A stretch of DNA of 64,000 nt from GCA-003244245 sp035606945 (GTDB taxonomy: Bacteria > Actinomycetota > Actinomycetes > Mycobacteriales > Pseudonocardiaceae): positions 1 to 64,000 of the forward strand of contig DATNDR010000005.1 of the NCBI GenBank assembly GCA_035606945.1. Reading direction: 5' to 3'. Positions 15,934 to 25,413 of the stretch are shown piece after piece (position 1 is the first letter of the stretch; the number at the start of each line of letters is the position of its first letter). The notes under the pieces are model-generated. The model made no database searches, had not been told where the DNA came from, and saw only the letters and a program-made list of their open reading frames with translations. Position numbers and translations under genes: made by a program.

Positions 15934-16965
15934 TCAACGCTTTGCGCGGCTGGGTTGGACCCGTAGCGGCTCGCCGGGCATTTTCGGGTACTCCGGAGGG
16001 TAAGGCAGGTCACCGAGACCGCGGTCGCGCTCGTCGCGCACCGCCCAATCCAGCAATGTCTCCGCACCGAAGGATTCGTCGTCCAGCCCGGCATGGGGAT
16101 CCCCCCGCTGCGCAAGCAATCCGGGCACGGTGAGCACATCGAAATCGTCTGGGTGCACATCCGTGAGATCGTCCCAGTACACCGGCATCGATACCGTGGC
16201 TCTCGGGGTGCCGCGCACCGACCACGCCGAGGCGATCGTGCGATCCCGGGCTGCCTGGTTGAAATCCAGGAACACCCGCTCGCCGCGTTCCTCCTTCCAC
16301 CAGGACACGGTGGCCTGCTGCGGGATCCGCCGCGCCACTTCCCGAGCCAACGCGATCACCGCTCGGCGTACCTGCACGAAGGTCCACTGCGGGCGGATCC
16401 GGACCGCGACGTGAATCCCCCGGCCTCCGGACGTCTTGGGGTAACCGACCAGTCCGGCCTCGGCCAGCACCTCACGCAGCACCCCGGCCACGACCACCGC
16501 GTCGGTGAAACCAGTCCCGGGCTGCGGATCGAGATCGACTCGCAGCTCGTCGGGATGATCGACGTGCGGGCGGCGCACCGGCCAAGGATGGAAGTCGAAG
16601 GTGCCCAGATTCGCCGCCCAGGCAAGCACTGCGGGCTCGGTAGGGCATACCTCGCGAGCCGTGCGTCCGGACGGAAAGGTGATCTCCACTGAATCCACCC
16701 AGGCCGGGGCGCCGCGGGGGACCCGCTTGGCATAGAAGGCTTCCCCGGTCACCCCGTCCACGAACCGCTTGAGTGTGACAGGTCGCTGGGCAAGCACCCC
16801 TAGCAGCGGCTCGGACACTGAGAGGTAGTACTCCACGATCTGCCGCTTGGTGATGCCGCGATCCGGGAAATAGACCTTGTCCGGGTTGGACACACGTACG
16901 GAGCGCTCGCCTTCCGGCCCGGGCACCGTGAGTTCCAGGGCATCACCACGACTCACGATCGGCAA
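15934..16965 (-). CDS. LigD-type primase-polymerase (NHEJ polymerase domain protein)
   Basis: 343 residues, a stand-alone LigD polymerase domain. Motif I is visible as LRVDLDPQPG (the DxD pair for metal binding). Later motifs include KTSGGRGIHVAVRI and the third acidic residue in ERVFLDFNQAARDRTIASAWSVR. In mycobacteria such enzymes (PolD-type) fill gaps and add ribo- or deoxynucleotides during Ku/ligase-dependent end joining. No ku or ligase gene is in the window. It diverges from the next small gene with only 14 bp between starts. Confidence 0.9.
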   Translation of the reverse strand: MPIVSRGDALELTVPGPEGERSVRVSNPDKVYFPDRGITKRQIVEYYLSVSEPLLGVLAQRPVTLKRFVDGVTGEAFYAKRVPRGAPAWVDSVEITFPSGRTAREVCPTEPAVLAWAANLGTFDFHPWPVRRPHVDHPDELRVDLDPQPGTGFTDAVVVAGVLREVLAEAGLVGYPKTSGGRGIHVAVRIRPQWTFVQVRRAVIALAREVARRIPQQATVSWWKEERGERVFLDFNQAARDRTIASAWSVRGTPRATVSMPVYWDDLTDVHPDDFDVLTVPGLLAQRGDPHAGLDDESFGAETLLDWAVRDERDRGLGDLPYPPEYPKMPGEPLRVQPSRAKR

Positions 16966-16979
16966 GCTACCGTGAAGCG

Positions 16980-17291
16980 GTGGTGGGCAGCGAACCCTGG
17001 CAGCCAGACGAGCAGGAACGGCGCCGGCTGGATGACGAGCTGATCGGGCTCGACCGCGACGATCCAGAGGTGCAAGCGTTCTCCGAGCACCTGGACCGCG
17101 CGCACCTGCTGCGTCCCAGCTTCACCGTCGAAGGTTACCTGTCCGGTGTCAGTGAATTCGCTGACTGCGCCAACCGCACCCAAGGCCCACGTCGGATCAT
17201 GGCCGTTCTGGTAGTGACGCTGATCCTGCTGGTGGCGGCCATCACGGTGTGGGAGGTCACGACATTCGTCGTCAGTACCCTGCTGGGCTGA
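16980..17291 (+). CDS. Small single-pass membrane protein
   Basis: 103 residues: a charged N-terminal half rich in Asp/Glu/Arg and one C-terminal transmembrane helix (about 74-100, IMAVLVVTLILLVAAITVWEV). The GTG start lies 14 bp from the divergent polymerase start. The soluble part is DEQERRRLDDELI-like, reminiscent of small DUF3040-type proteins, but I cannot assign a family. Function unknown. Confidence 0.6.
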   Translation: MVGSEPWQPDEQERRRLDDELIGLDRDDPEVQAFSEHLDRAHLLRPSFTVEGYLSGVSEFADCANRTQGPRRIMAVLVVTLILLVAAITVWEVTTFVVSTLLG

Positions 17292-17324
17292 GGCGGCCAC
17301 CATCGCTCGCGTAGCGTGTCGGTT

Positions 17325-17762
17325 ATGGATCCGGTGAAGGGCGCGGCACCCAAGGTCGTCAAGTCCGACGCCCAGTGGCGCGACCAACTCACCCCACAGG
17401 AATATGCGGTGTTACGCCAGGCGGGCACCGAGCCGCCGGGAACCGGCGAGTACGAGCACACCAAGACCGAGGGCGTGTACGAGTGCCGAGCCTGTGGTGC
17501 GGAGCTGTTCCGCAGCGATCACAAGTTCGAGTCGCACTGCGGTTGGCCGTCGTTCTTCACCCCGCTGGCGGGTGACGCGGTGTTGCTCCGCGAGGATCGC
17601 AGCATGTTCATGAAGCGCGTGGAAGTGCTTTGCGCCACCTGCCATAGCCATCTCGGGCACGTCTTCGAGGGTGAGGGCTACAACACCCCCACCGACCAGC
17701 GCTACTGCATCAACTCGATCTCGCTGCGGCTGGTGCCTGACGGTGAGCAGTCCACCGCCTAA
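17325..17762 (+). CDS. msrB: Peptide-methionine (R)-S-oxide reductase MsrB
   Basis: 145 residues. Zinc cysteines are in ECRACG and CATCH. The substrate-binding block is FESHCGWPSFF, and the catalytic Cys is in RYCINSISL near the C-terminus. Reduces the R-diastereomer of methionine sulfoxide in proteins with thioredoxin. An in-frame GTG at 17316 is a possible alternative start; ATG 17325 is preferred. The order msrB then hemQ-hemY-hemE matches mycobacteria apart from the inserted transporter. Confidence 0.95.
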   Translation: MDPVKGAAPKVVKSDAQWRDQLTPQEYAVLRQAGTEPPGTGEYEHTKTEGVYECRACGAELFRSDHKFESHCGWPSFFTPLAGDAVLLREDRSMFMKRVEVLCATCHSHLGHVFEGEGYNTPTDQRYCINSISLRLVPDGEQSTA

Positions 17763-19038
17763 GCGGGGGCAGCCGAAATCAGACGGGTGTAAGGCAAACG
17801 TCGAGGACCGCCTCAGCGGGGCGCAGCTCTGGTTCCTGGCCATCCTCGGGCTTCCCGCATTCGGTGTCGCCTTCGCCTACACCGTGGTGGGGACCTACCT
17901 CCCGGTGCTGCTCGCCGAGCTGTCCGGCCCGGCTGTCACCGGCCTCCTGATCGGGGGCGAGGGAGTGGTGGCGCTGATCGTCCCGATAGCTGTCGGTGGC
18001 TGGTCGGACGCGACCAGAAGCGGCATCGGCCGCCGTCTGCCTTTCATACTCGGCGGTGCTGTGCTGATGGTGCTGGCACTGCTCGGGATGCCGCTCGGCG
18101 CGGGCTCGCTGCCTTTGATCGCCGCCTCGCTGGCGGTGTTCTTCCTGGGCTATTTCGCTTACTACACGCCCTACTACGCACTGTTCCCCGACCTCGTGCC
18201 CCCCGCGGTCCACGGCCGGTCCCAGGGAATCCAGGGTGGCTTTCGTTCCGCGGGCCTACTGCTGGCGCTGGTCGGGGGCGGGTTCCTGCTCAGCCTCTGG
18301 CGACCGCTGCCATTCACGATCGGCGCGGTAGCTGTCGCTGCCATGACTGTTGGACTGTTTCTCGGATTGCGGGGCAGGGTCGGCCCCGAAGCCGGCACCG
18401 AACACCGGTCATCGCGTAACGGTCTGCGCACCGATCTCGGCCTGGTTCGGGGCAACCAGGCGATCCGCTACTGGATCGCGGCCGACGCCCTGTGGGAAGG
18501 CGCGGTGGACGCTCTGAAGACCTTCGTCGTGCTCTACTTCACCCGTGGCCTCGGCATGTCGCTTCGTGCCACGGCGACCTCGCTGGCCCTCGTAGGGCTA
18601 GCCGCAGTGGTGGCCGCTCCGGTGGCGGGAAAGCTCGCAGACCGATTCGGGCCACGACGCGTCATGCAGGTGGCCGTCTGGTTCTTCGCGCTCGGCTTGA
18701 TACCGACGCTCGTCACCACGAACACCACATTCCTCATCGTGATCGTGCCGGTCGCCTTCGCGGCGGTCGTGCTGATGACTCTGCCCTACACGCTGCTGAT
18801 GCGGTTACTTCCAGAACGCGAGGCGCACGGCGCAGGCGCGAGCATATTCGGCTTCGCCAAGGGAATCGGCGTGCTGATCGGGCCCTTGCTGGCCGGCTTG
18901 GCGATCACAATGTTGGGCCGGGTGCCCGTCGGCACATTCCAGGCCACCAAGGGCTACGCCGGCGCGTTCGGGGTCGCGATGATCCTGCTGGTGGCAAGCA
19001 TCCCCTTGCTCGGCCGTATCGAACCCGCCCAGCGCTGA
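17743..19038 (+). CDS. MFS transporter (GPH/SLC45-like)
   Basis: About 431 residues from GTG 17743, overlapping msrB by 20 bp. Twelve hydrophobic segments are readable. A loop motif between helices 2 and 3 (GGWSDATRSGIGRRLPFI) is typical of sugar-transporting glycoside-pentoside-hexuronide or SLC45-like MFS proteins. A second A-like motif appears in the C-half (GKLADRFGPRR). Substrate cannot be deduced. The overlap suggests co-transcription with msrB. Confidence 0.8.
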   Translation: MSSPPPKRGQPKSDGCKANVEDRLSGAQLWFLAILGLPAFGVAFAYTVVGTYLPVLLAELSGPAVTGLLIGGEGVVALIVPIAVGGWSDATRSGIGRRLPFILGGAVLMVLALLGMPLGAGSLPLIAASLAVFFLGYFAYYTPYYALFPDLVPPAVHGRSQGIQGGFRSAGLLLALVGGGFLLSLWRPLPFTIGAVAVAAMTVGLFLGLRGRVGPEAGTEHRSSRNGLRTDLGLVRGNQAIRYWIAADALWEGAVDALKTFVVLYFTRGLGMSLRATATSLALVGLAAVVAAPVAGKLADRFGPRRVMQVAVWFFALGLIPTLVTTNTTFLIVIVPVAFAAVVLMTLPYTLLMRLLPEREAHGAGASIFGFAKGIGVLIGPLLAGLAITMLGRVPVGTFQATKGYAGAFGVAMILLVASIPLLGRIEPAQR

Positions 19039-19048
19039 GCCGCCCACA

Positions 19049-19744
19049 CTACGGCAACGCGGTGACCAGTTCAGCGACGGGAACCCGGGGACCGGTGAAG
19101 AACGGCACCTCCGCGCGGACGTGCCGGCGGGCCCGGCTGGCCCGCAGCGCCCGCATCAGATCGACGATGCGGTCCAGCTCATCGGCCTCGAACGCGAGGA
19201 CCCACTCATAGTCGCTCAACGCGAATGAGGCGACGGTATTGGCCCGCACGTCGGGATAGGCGCGGGCCTGCCTGCCGTGCTCGGCGAGCAACTCCCGGCG
19301 CTCCGCCTCGGGTAGCAGGTACCAGTCGTAGGATCGCACGAACGGGTAGACGCAGACGTAGTGCTTGGGCTCCTCGCCGGCCACGAAGGCCGGCACGTGA
19401 CTCTTGTTGAACTCCGCAGGACGATGCAGCGCCACCGTCGACCACACCGGGGCGCTGACGCGGCCCAGCGCAGTGGCTCGGCGCAGGTCGGCGTAGCCGG
19501 CTTGCAGTGACTCGATCTCCGCCGCGTGCCACCAGATCATCCAGTCGGCGTCGGCGCGCAGACCAGCCAGGTCGTAAACCCCGCGCACCGTGACACCCTT
19601 GCCCTCCAGCGCCTCGAGGTAGTGCTGCGCCTCGCGGGCAGCCTCGGCGCGGTCGGCGGGCAACCGCCCAGGTTCTACCCGGAACACCGACCACATCGTG
19701 TAGCGGATGGTGGCGTTCAGCGCGGCGTAGTCCAGGCGTGTCAT
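19049..19744 (-). CDS. hemQ: Coproheme decarboxylase HemQ (chlorite dismutase family)
   Basis: 231 residues from ATG 19744. Typical blocks: NATIRYTMWSVFR near the start, DWMIWWHAAEIESLQ, the KHYVCVYPFVRSYDWYLLP region of the haem pocket, and ALSDYEWVLAFEADELDRIVDLMR. Converts coprohaem III to haem b in the Gram-positive haem pathway. It is the last gene of a hemE-hemY-hemQ operon and starts 4 bp after hemY ends. Confidence 0.94.
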   Translation of the reverse strand: MTRLDYAALNATIRYTMWSVFRVEPGRLPADRAEAAREAQHYLEALEGKGVTVRGVYDLAGLRADADWMIWWHAAEIESLQAGYADLRRATALGRVSAPVWSTVALHRPAEFNKSHVPAFVAGEEPKHYVCVYPFVRSYDWYLLPEAERRELLAEHGRQARAYPDVRANTVASFALSDYEWVLAFEADELDRIVDLMRALRASRARRHVRAEVPFFTGPRVPVAELVTALP

Positions 19745-19748
19745 GACT

Positions 19749-21173
19749 TCATCCTCCCACCGCCGGTGCTCGGGTGCCGAGGTGCGCAGCGACGCGCAGT
19801 GCGGCCGCGTCGGCGGTACCGATGCACGCCGGCAGACCCACCCCGTGCAGCAGCGCCCCCGCCACGGCCAGGCCGGGTATCCCGGCCACCGCGCTCTCCA
19901 GGGCCGTGACGGCCTCGAGGTGTCCGGGCGGGTACTGCGGCAGGCCACCGCCCCAGCGCGCCACCACGGTATCCACCGGCGTCGCAGTGATTCCGGTGAG
20001 CATGGCGAGATCGGCCCGCACCAACTCGATGAGTTCCGCGTCGTCACGCTGCAGCAGCCGGGCCTCGCCGTGCCGGCCCAAGGAGGCCCGGACGAGCACC
20101 ACCTCATGCGACGCCGCGTGCGACCACTTGCGCCCGGAGAAGGTGAACGCCTTCGCCGACAGCGGCTCGCCGGCGGCCACCAGCACGCCGGAGGATTGCG
20201 GCAGGGCCTGGGCGGCACTCACCGGCAGCGCCAGGCCGACCACCGCGCAGGACGCGACCTCCACCCGTCCTGCGGCGGCTGAGGCAGCGGGCAGCGGGTC
20301 GGACAGCAGCCGCCGCAACGCGGGCGCCGGCAGCGCCAACACCACAGCATGGGCATCGACGTGCCCAGGCCGGTTGGCGTTACCCAGTTCCAGCCGCCAA
20401 CCCTGCACGGTCCGACTCAGCCCGCGCACCGGTGCACCCAGCCGCAGACGCACCTGCGCAACGGCCACCAGCGCGTCCACCAGGCCACCAAGCCCGCCGC
20501 GCAAGGTGCCGAACACGGGAGCCGCCCGTTCGCCGGTTGGTCGCGTGGCCGAAGCCAGTACCGCGCCGGCCGCAGCCAGCAGCGACCCGGCGCCGCGATC
20601 CAGCGCGCCGGCCACCGTGGGGATGGTGGCCCGGAGCCCCAGCGCATCGGCACGCCCGGCGTACACCCCACCCAGCAATGGATCGACCAGCCGGTCGACC
20701 AGCTCGTCACCGGCCCGCTCGCGTAGCAGCAGCCCGACAGCAGCGTCCTGGCCGGGCTCCCAGTGCAGCGGCGTGCCGGGTTCCGCGGCCACCCGTGTTA
20801 CCCCTTGTTCGGACAGCAGGCCGGCGACGTCGGCAGCGGCGGCGGGCAGGCCCAGCACGGTCCGGGAGGGCAGGGTCACGGTGCGCCCACCGGCCCGCAC
20901 GGTGGGGGCCGCCGGCGTCGGATGCACCAGCTGCCCCGACAGGCCCAGCTCGTCAACCAGGCCGACCGCCTCCGGCCGGCGCATCAGGAAAGCCTCCGCT
21001 CCCACGTCGAGTGCGAGACCACCCAACTCGACGGTGCGCAGCGCCCCGCCCAGCCGCCGGGAACCCTCGATGAGGACGATCTCGGCAGTGGGGCCGAGCA
21101 GCGTGCGCAACCGGTACGCCGCAGCCAACCCGGAGATTCCACCGCCGACCACCGCCACCCGGGTAGGGCTCAC
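19749..21173 (-). CDS. hemY: Protoporphyrinogen/coproporphyrinogen III oxidase
   Basis: 474 residues from GTG 21173. The N-terminal FAD-binding dinucleotide fold is VAVVGGGISGLAAAYRLR, followed by GSRRLGGALRT. The C-terminal FAD block is GLAVAGALLHGVGLPACIG. Alongside HemQ the substrate should be coproporphyrinogen III. The start overlaps hemE's stop by 4 nt (GTGA), giving tight coupling. Confidence 0.94.
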   Translation of the reverse strand: MSPTRVAVVGGGISGLAAAYRLRTLLGPTAEIVLIEGSRRLGGALRTVELGGLALDVGAEAFLMRRPEAVGLVDELGLSGQLVHPTPAAPTVRAGGRTVTLPSRTVLGLPAAAADVAGLLSEQGVTRVAAEPGTPLHWEPGQDAAVGLLLRERAGDELVDRLVDPLLGGVYAGRADALGLRATIPTVAGALDRGAGSLLAAAGAVLASATRPTGERAAPVFGTLRGGLGGLVDALVAVAQVRLRLGAPVRGLSRTVQGWRLELGNANRPGHVDAHAVVLALPAPALRRLLSDPLPAASAAAGRVEVASCAVVGLALPVSAAQALPQSSGVLVAAGEPLSAKAFTFSGRKWSHAASHEVVLVRASLGRHGEARLLQRDDAELIELVRADLAMLTGITATPVDTVVARWGGGLPQYPPGHLEAVTALESAVAGIPGLAVAGALLHGVGLPACIGTADAAALRVAAHLGTRAPAVGG

Positions 21174-22240
21174 AGCGAGTGCGCCAGCTCCACGATCCGG
21201 GTCAGGATGTCCGGGTCGGTTTCCGGCAGGACACCGTGGCCCAGGTTGAGCACGTGGGCGTCGGCGGCGCGCCCTTCGGCAAGCACCCGGCGCACCTCTC
21301 GCTCGACGGCCGGCCATCCCGCCAGCAGCAGGGCCGGGTCGAGATTGCCTTGGAGCACGACCGGGCCGTGCGGCCGGACCGCCCGCACCCGCTGCGCAGC
21401 CGCGTCCAGCCCGACCCGCCAGTCGACGCCGACGACGTCCGCGCCGGCTTCGGCCATCGCGCCCAGAAGCTCCCCGGTGCCGACCCCGAAGTGGATCCGC
21501 GGCACACCCGTCCCGGCCAGACCCGCCAGCACCCGCGCCGAATGGGGCGCCACGAACTGCCGATAATCCCGTTCGGACAGCGCACCCGCCCAGGAGTCGA
21601 ACAGCTGAACGGCGTCCACCCCGGCGGCCACCTGCACTCGCAGGAAGGTGAGGGTGAGCTCGGCGAGCCGGTCCAGCAGCGCGTGCCAGACCTCGGGCTC
21701 AGCGTGCATGAGCGCCTTGGTGCGTTCGTGATGCCGGCTCGGACCGCCCTCGACGAGGTAGGAGGCGAGGGTGAACGGTGCCCCGGCGAACCCGATCAGT
21801 GGCGTGGCGCCCAGCTCGGCGACCAGCAGCCGCACCGTTGCGGCTACCGGCGCCACCGCGTCGGGTTCCAGCACCGGCAACACCATGACGTCGGAGGCGC
21901 TGCGCACCGGGCTGTGCACCACCGGGCCGGTGCCCGGCACGATGTCCAGCCCGACGCCGGCGGCGTGCAGCGGCACCATGATGTCGCTGAACAGGATCGC
22001 AGCGTCGACCCCATGCCGACGGACAGGTTGCAAGGTGATCTCGCAGGCTAGCTCGGGAGTCATGCAGGCGGCCAACATGGGCTGACCGGCACGCAGCGCG
22101 CGATACTCGGGCAGCGAGCGCCCGGCCTGCCTCATGAACCACACCGGCGCGTGCTGCGGGCGCCTACCCCGAGCGGCAGCCAGCAGTGGCGCGTTGAGCA
22201 GCGACCGGCGGGTGGTGGCTGGTGCGGTGGCCTTGGTCAT
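21170..22240 (-). CDS. hemE: Uroporphyrinogen decarboxylase
   Basis: 356 residues from ATG 22240 (ATG 22252 is also possible). The active-site signatures PVWFMRQAGRSLPEYR and GFAGAPFTLASYLVEGG are intact. A catalytic Asp lies in ILFSDIMVP. Decarboxylates uroporphyrinogen III to coproporphyrinogen III. First gene of the hemE-hemY-hemQ operon and divergent from the DUF3000 gene. Confidence 0.95.
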   Translation of the reverse strand: MTKATAPATTRRSLLNAPLLAAARGRRPQHAPVWFMRQAGRSLPEYRALRAGQPMLAACMTPELACEITLQPVRRHGVDAAILFSDIMVPLHAAGVGLDIVPGTGPVVHSPVRSASDVMVLPVLEPDAVAPVAATVRLLVAELGATPLIGFAGAPFTLASYLVEGGPSRHHERTKALMHAEPEVWHALLDRLAELTLTFLRVQVAAGVDAVQLFDSWAGALSERDYRQFVAPHSARVLAGLAGTGVPRIHFGVGTGELLGAMAEAGADVVGVDWRVGLDAAAQRVRAVRPHGPVVLQGNLDPALLLAGWPAVEREVRRVLAEGRAADAHVLNLGHGVLPETDPDILTRIVELAHSL

Positions 22241-22376
22241 CTCAGCCACCATCGTCGCATGGGCTGGTCCGCATAGCGCGGCCTGCCCCAGTTTCGCGTT
22301 CCCGCGAGACGCCGCTGGCCTGGACTGCGGCGTTTCGGCGAGACTGTCGGCAACAGTGCTCCTACAGTTGACGGCT

Positions 22377-22937
22377 GTGCGTGATCTGGCGGACGCCCCG
22401 GAAACCTTCCGTAGCGCGGTGGCCTCGCTCAATGCCGTGCGGCCTCGGCCGGAACTGCACTTCGAGCCGATCTCGGCCCCGAAGCGGCTAGCGCCGTGGG
22501 CCTACGCATGGGGTCTTGAGCTTCCCGGTACCGATCACGCCTCGGCGACCGGACGCCTGGTGCTCCTGTACGACCCGCAAGGTCAAGAGGGGTGGGACGC
22601 CACTATGCGGTTGGTCGGTTTCGTCCGGGTCGAGCTGGACGTCGAGTTGGCCGGCGATCCCCTGCTGGCCGCGGTGAGTTGGTCCTGGCTCGCCGAGGCA
22701 CTGATCAGCGCAGGCGCCGAACACACCGCTCTCGGAGGCACTGTCACCCAGACGACCTCAACTCGGTTCGGCGCTCTCTCAGGACCCGACCGCGCCAACG
22801 ACATCGAGCTGCGCGCATCGTGGACCCCGCGAGGGGATTACCTGACACCGCATGCCACCGCCTTCTGCGAACTTATGGCGTCGGCGGCTGGGCTTCCGCC
22901 CGTGGGTGTGGTGACCCTGGGCAAGCGGATCAGTTGA
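22377..22937 (+). CDS. DUF3000 family protein
   Basis: 186 residues from GTG 22377 (an in-frame TTG is at 22368). Recognised by conservation of the block LAPWAYAWGLEL and the C-terminal GDYLTPHATAFCELMASAAGLPPV. Actinobacteria-specific; function unknown. It almost always lies next to the RNase D gene, as here, with only a response regulator between them. Confidence 0.85.
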   Translation: MRDLADAPETFRSAVASLNAVRPRPELHFEPISAPKRLAPWAYAWGLELPGTDHASATGRLVLLYDPQGQEGWDATMRLVGFVRVELDVELAGDPLLAAVSWSWLAEALISAGAEHTALGGTVTQTTSTRFGALSGPDRANDIELRASWTPRGDYLTPHATAFCELMASAAGLPPVGVVTLGKRIS

Positions 22938-23229
22938 TCGATGATCCCTGGTCGTACCCCGCAGGCGCTGACCGCATGGGGTTAAAGGGGTAAATCGCCC
23001 AGCATCGCACCGGTGTTACCTGCGCGTGGACAGTCTCCCCTGATCGGGCGACCGCCGATGGCGGCTTTACGGGCAGATCGGCAAGAAGGTTCATCCAGGG
23101 GTCCCCGCTACGCCGCTCGGGGGGCTAGTCTGCCCCGTACGACACCATCCTCGCTCGAGCGGCGGCGCGGTTGCTCGGACGAGGTCCCGGTGCGGTCGGG
23201 GGCACGACCGACTCCAGGGAGGTAGCTAC
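22938..23229. other. Intergenic region before the NarL-type regulator
   Basis: 292 bp without a supported gene. It ends in the ribosome-binding site AGGGAGGTAG for GTG 23230. A possible -10 (TAGTCT) lies in GGGGCTAGTCTGCC at about 23121-23134. Confidence 0.35.
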
Positions 23230-23946
23230 GTGGCTGCTGTCGGATACGGCGCGACCGTCAGGTCCGCCCCATCCGGCGCCGTGCCGGCGTCATTGGTCCC
23301 GCATCCGCGGGAGGAACTGTTCACGGTACTGGTGGTCGACGACCATCCGTTACTGCGCGAAGCCATCGCTTCACGCTTGGTAACGATGGGTGCTGTCACC
23401 GTACATGAGGCGGCATCGGTTGCCGAGGCCAGGACACGCGCCTTGGCCTCCGGCCCATGCGATCTGGCGATACTGGATCTCACCCTGCCCGACGGCAGCG
23501 GGCTGGACCTGATCGGCGAGCTACGCGGGCAGGGCTGGACCCGCATTGTGGTGCTCGCCTCGTCCGACGATCCGCATGCGGTGCGCACGGCGTTCCAGAC
23601 CGGGGCGCAGGCTTACCTGCTCAAATCGGCGTCCGCCTCGGTGGTGACCGATGGCGTGCGCCGGGTCCTCGAGGGCGGGGTATACGCAGACCCGACCGTC
23701 GCGCCGATCCTGGCGTCGGGCACTCGGGTCGCGGGTACCGATAACACGCCGCGCGAGCTGTCGGGCCGGGAGGTGGAAGTGCTGCAGCTGGTGGCCGACG
23801 GGCAGTCGAACAAGGAGATCGGGGAGGCGCTGAACCTGTCCGCCCTGACCGTGAAGAGCCACCTGTCCCGGATCGGACGCAAGCTCGGCACCGGTGATCG
23901 GGCGCAGATGGTCGCTCTCGCGATGCGCGCGGGGGTCATCCGCTGA
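23230..23946 (+). CDS. Orphan NarL/LuxR-family response regulator
   Basis: 238 residues. A 30-residue N-terminal extension precedes the receiver domain. That domain has all key residues: acidic pair in VLVVDDHP, phospho-acceptor Asp in LAILDLTLP, Thr/Ser in VVLASSDD and Lys in LLKSAS. A LuxR helix-turn-helix (LSGREVEVLQLVADGQSNKEIG) ends the protein. No kinase is adjacent. It sits between DUF3000 and RNase D, an arrangement recurrent in mycelial actinobacteria. Confidence 0.9.
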   Translation: MAAVGYGATVRSAPSGAVPASLVPHPREELFTVLVVDDHPLLREAIASRLVTMGAVTVHEAASVAEARTRALASGPCDLAILDLTLPDGSGLDLIGELRGQGWTRIVVLASSDDPHAVRTAFQTGAQAYLLKSASASVVTDGVRRVLEGGVYADPTVAPILASGTRVAGTDNTPRELSGREVEVLQLVADGQSNKEIGEALNLSALTVKSHLSRIGRKLGTGDRAQMVALAMRAGVIR

Positions 23947-23966
23947 CCGAGACCACTCCGGTTCCC

Positions 23967-25154
23967 TTGCTGGCGCCCGCCGCCGGGATGCCACCGGTCG
24001 TCGCCTCCGCAAGGGCCCTGCATGACGCAGTTGCCGTGTTGCGCGGTGGCACCGGCCCGGTGGCCGTGGACACCGAACGCGCCTCGGGATATCGCTACTG
24101 GCAGCGCGCCTACCTGGTACAGCTGCGCCGAGAGGGCGCCGGCACGGTGCTCATCGACCCGATCGACCTCGATTATCTGTGCGGGCTGGCCGAGGTGCTC
24201 AATCCGCTGGAATGGGTGCTGCACGCCGCATCCCAGGACCTGCCGTGTCTCGCCGAACTGGGGTTGGCGCCTGCTGCGGTGTTCGATACCGAACTGGCCG
24301 CCCGGCTGGCCGGTCTGGAACGCGTCGGCTTGGCGGCACTGGTCGAGGAACTGCTGGGCTACCAGCTGTTGAAGGGCCACGGCGCCGCCGACTGGTCCCG
24401 CAGACCCCTACCCGACGAGTGGCTGACCTACGCGGCGCTCGACGTCGAGCTGCTGCTACCCCTGCGCGCGGCGATCGAGGCCGAACTGGACGCCCAGGGC
24501 AAGCTGGGCTGGGCTGCGGAGGAGTTCGAGGCGGTCCGGACCGCTGGTCCACCTCCGCCGCGGGTCGACCCGTGGCGCCGGACCTCGGGGATGCATCGCA
24601 TCCAGCGCCCCCGGGAACTGGCTGCGGTGCGTGAACTGTGGCTGGCCCGCGATCAACTGGCCCGGCAGCGGGACATCGCCCCAGGCCGGGTGCTGCCCGA
24701 TGCCGCGATCATCGACGCGGCGCTGGCCGACCCGCTGGAAGAGACCGCGCTGCTGTCCCGGCCGGTGTTCAGTGGGCGCTCACAGCGCCGGCACGCCAAG
24801 ATCTGGCTGGGCGCGTTGGCGGCCGCGAGATCGCTGGCAGCCGACGAGCTGCCACCGCTACGAGCCCAGGCAGGCAGCCCACCTCCGGTGAACCGGTGGT
24901 CGGACCGGGACCCGGCCGCGGCGGTCAGGCTCGCCGCTGCGCGTGCAACGCTGGCTGAGGTCGCCCAGCAGCACCGGGTGCCGCTGCAGAACCTGCTGGC
25001 ACCCGACCTCGTGCGACGGCTGTGCTGGGAGCCCCCCGAGCTTCTCGACACCGCCGCAGTCGAGCGGCACCTGGTCGCCGGTGGGGCGCGTCGCTGGCAG
25101 TGCGAACTCACCGCGCACCCGCTCGCCACCGCCCTCAAGTCAGCCGTTGGGTAG
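23967..25154 (+). CDS. RNase D-like 3'-5' exoribonuclease with HRDC domain
   Basis: 395 residues. DEDDy exonuclease motifs: ExoI PVAVDTERASGY, ExoII around VLHAASQDLPCL and ExoIII LTYAALDVELL. An HRDC domain follows (about 215-300; LAAVRELWLARDQLARQRDIAPGRVLPD). Acts in 3' processing of stable RNAs. The first in-frame start is TTG 23967; the frame also begins with a CTG overlapping the previous stop, so the true N-terminus may be eight residues longer. Confidence 0.88.
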   Translation: MLAPAAGMPPVVASARALHDAVAVLRGGTGPVAVDTERASGYRYWQRAYLVQLRREGAGTVLIDPIDLDYLCGLAEVLNPLEWVLHAASQDLPCLAELGLAPAAVFDTELAARLAGLERVGLAALVEELLGYQLLKGHGAADWSRRPLPDEWLTYAALDVELLLPLRAAIEAELDAQGKLGWAAEEFEAVRTAGPPPPRVDPWRRTSGMHRIQRPRELAAVRELWLARDQLARQRDIAPGRVLPDAAIIDAALADPLEETALLSRPVFSGRSQRRHAKIWLGALAAARSLAADELPPLRAQAGSPPPVNRWSDRDPAAAVRLAAARATLAEVAQQHRVPLQNLLAPDLVRRLCWEPPELLDTAAVERHLVAGGARRWQCELTAHPLATALKSAVG

Positions 25155-25413
25155 CCTTCAAGTACTACCAACCCCCTTGTTGGGTGCCTTAAACGACTAC
25201 CAACGTCTCGGTCGCAGGTACCGCCCAGACTCCCGTTCGGGGATGAGCGGGATAGGGCCAAAGGGGGCCGCAAACGCCGTTGCTCCATCGCTTTCCCTGA
25301 CACCGCGCGCATAGGACGATCATGCTGATGGACTGAGATCGGCGCTGGTCGTCGGTAGGTTGGCCGTCGTTAACAGCGCCCGCCACCGGGGTTGGTGGTA
25401 CTTGAAGAGCCAC
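25155..25413. repeat. Convergent intergenic region with three copies of a 17-bp motif
   Basis: Lies between the 3' ends of RNase D (+) and the sensor kinase (-). Copies: CTTCAAGTACTACCAAC at 25156-25172, CCTTAAACGACTACCAAC at 25187-25204, and an inverted copy GTTGGTGGTACTTGAAG at 25391-25407. The first starts two bases after the RNase D stop; the inverted one ends seven bases before the kinase stop. The same motif occurs twice after sigA. Confidence 0.65.

Noticed and set aside
15852..16133. Plus-strand open frame of 93 codons overlapping the polymerase gene end
   Set aside because: Most of it is antisense to the well-supported NHEJ polymerase gene; the non-overlapping part shows no conserved features.
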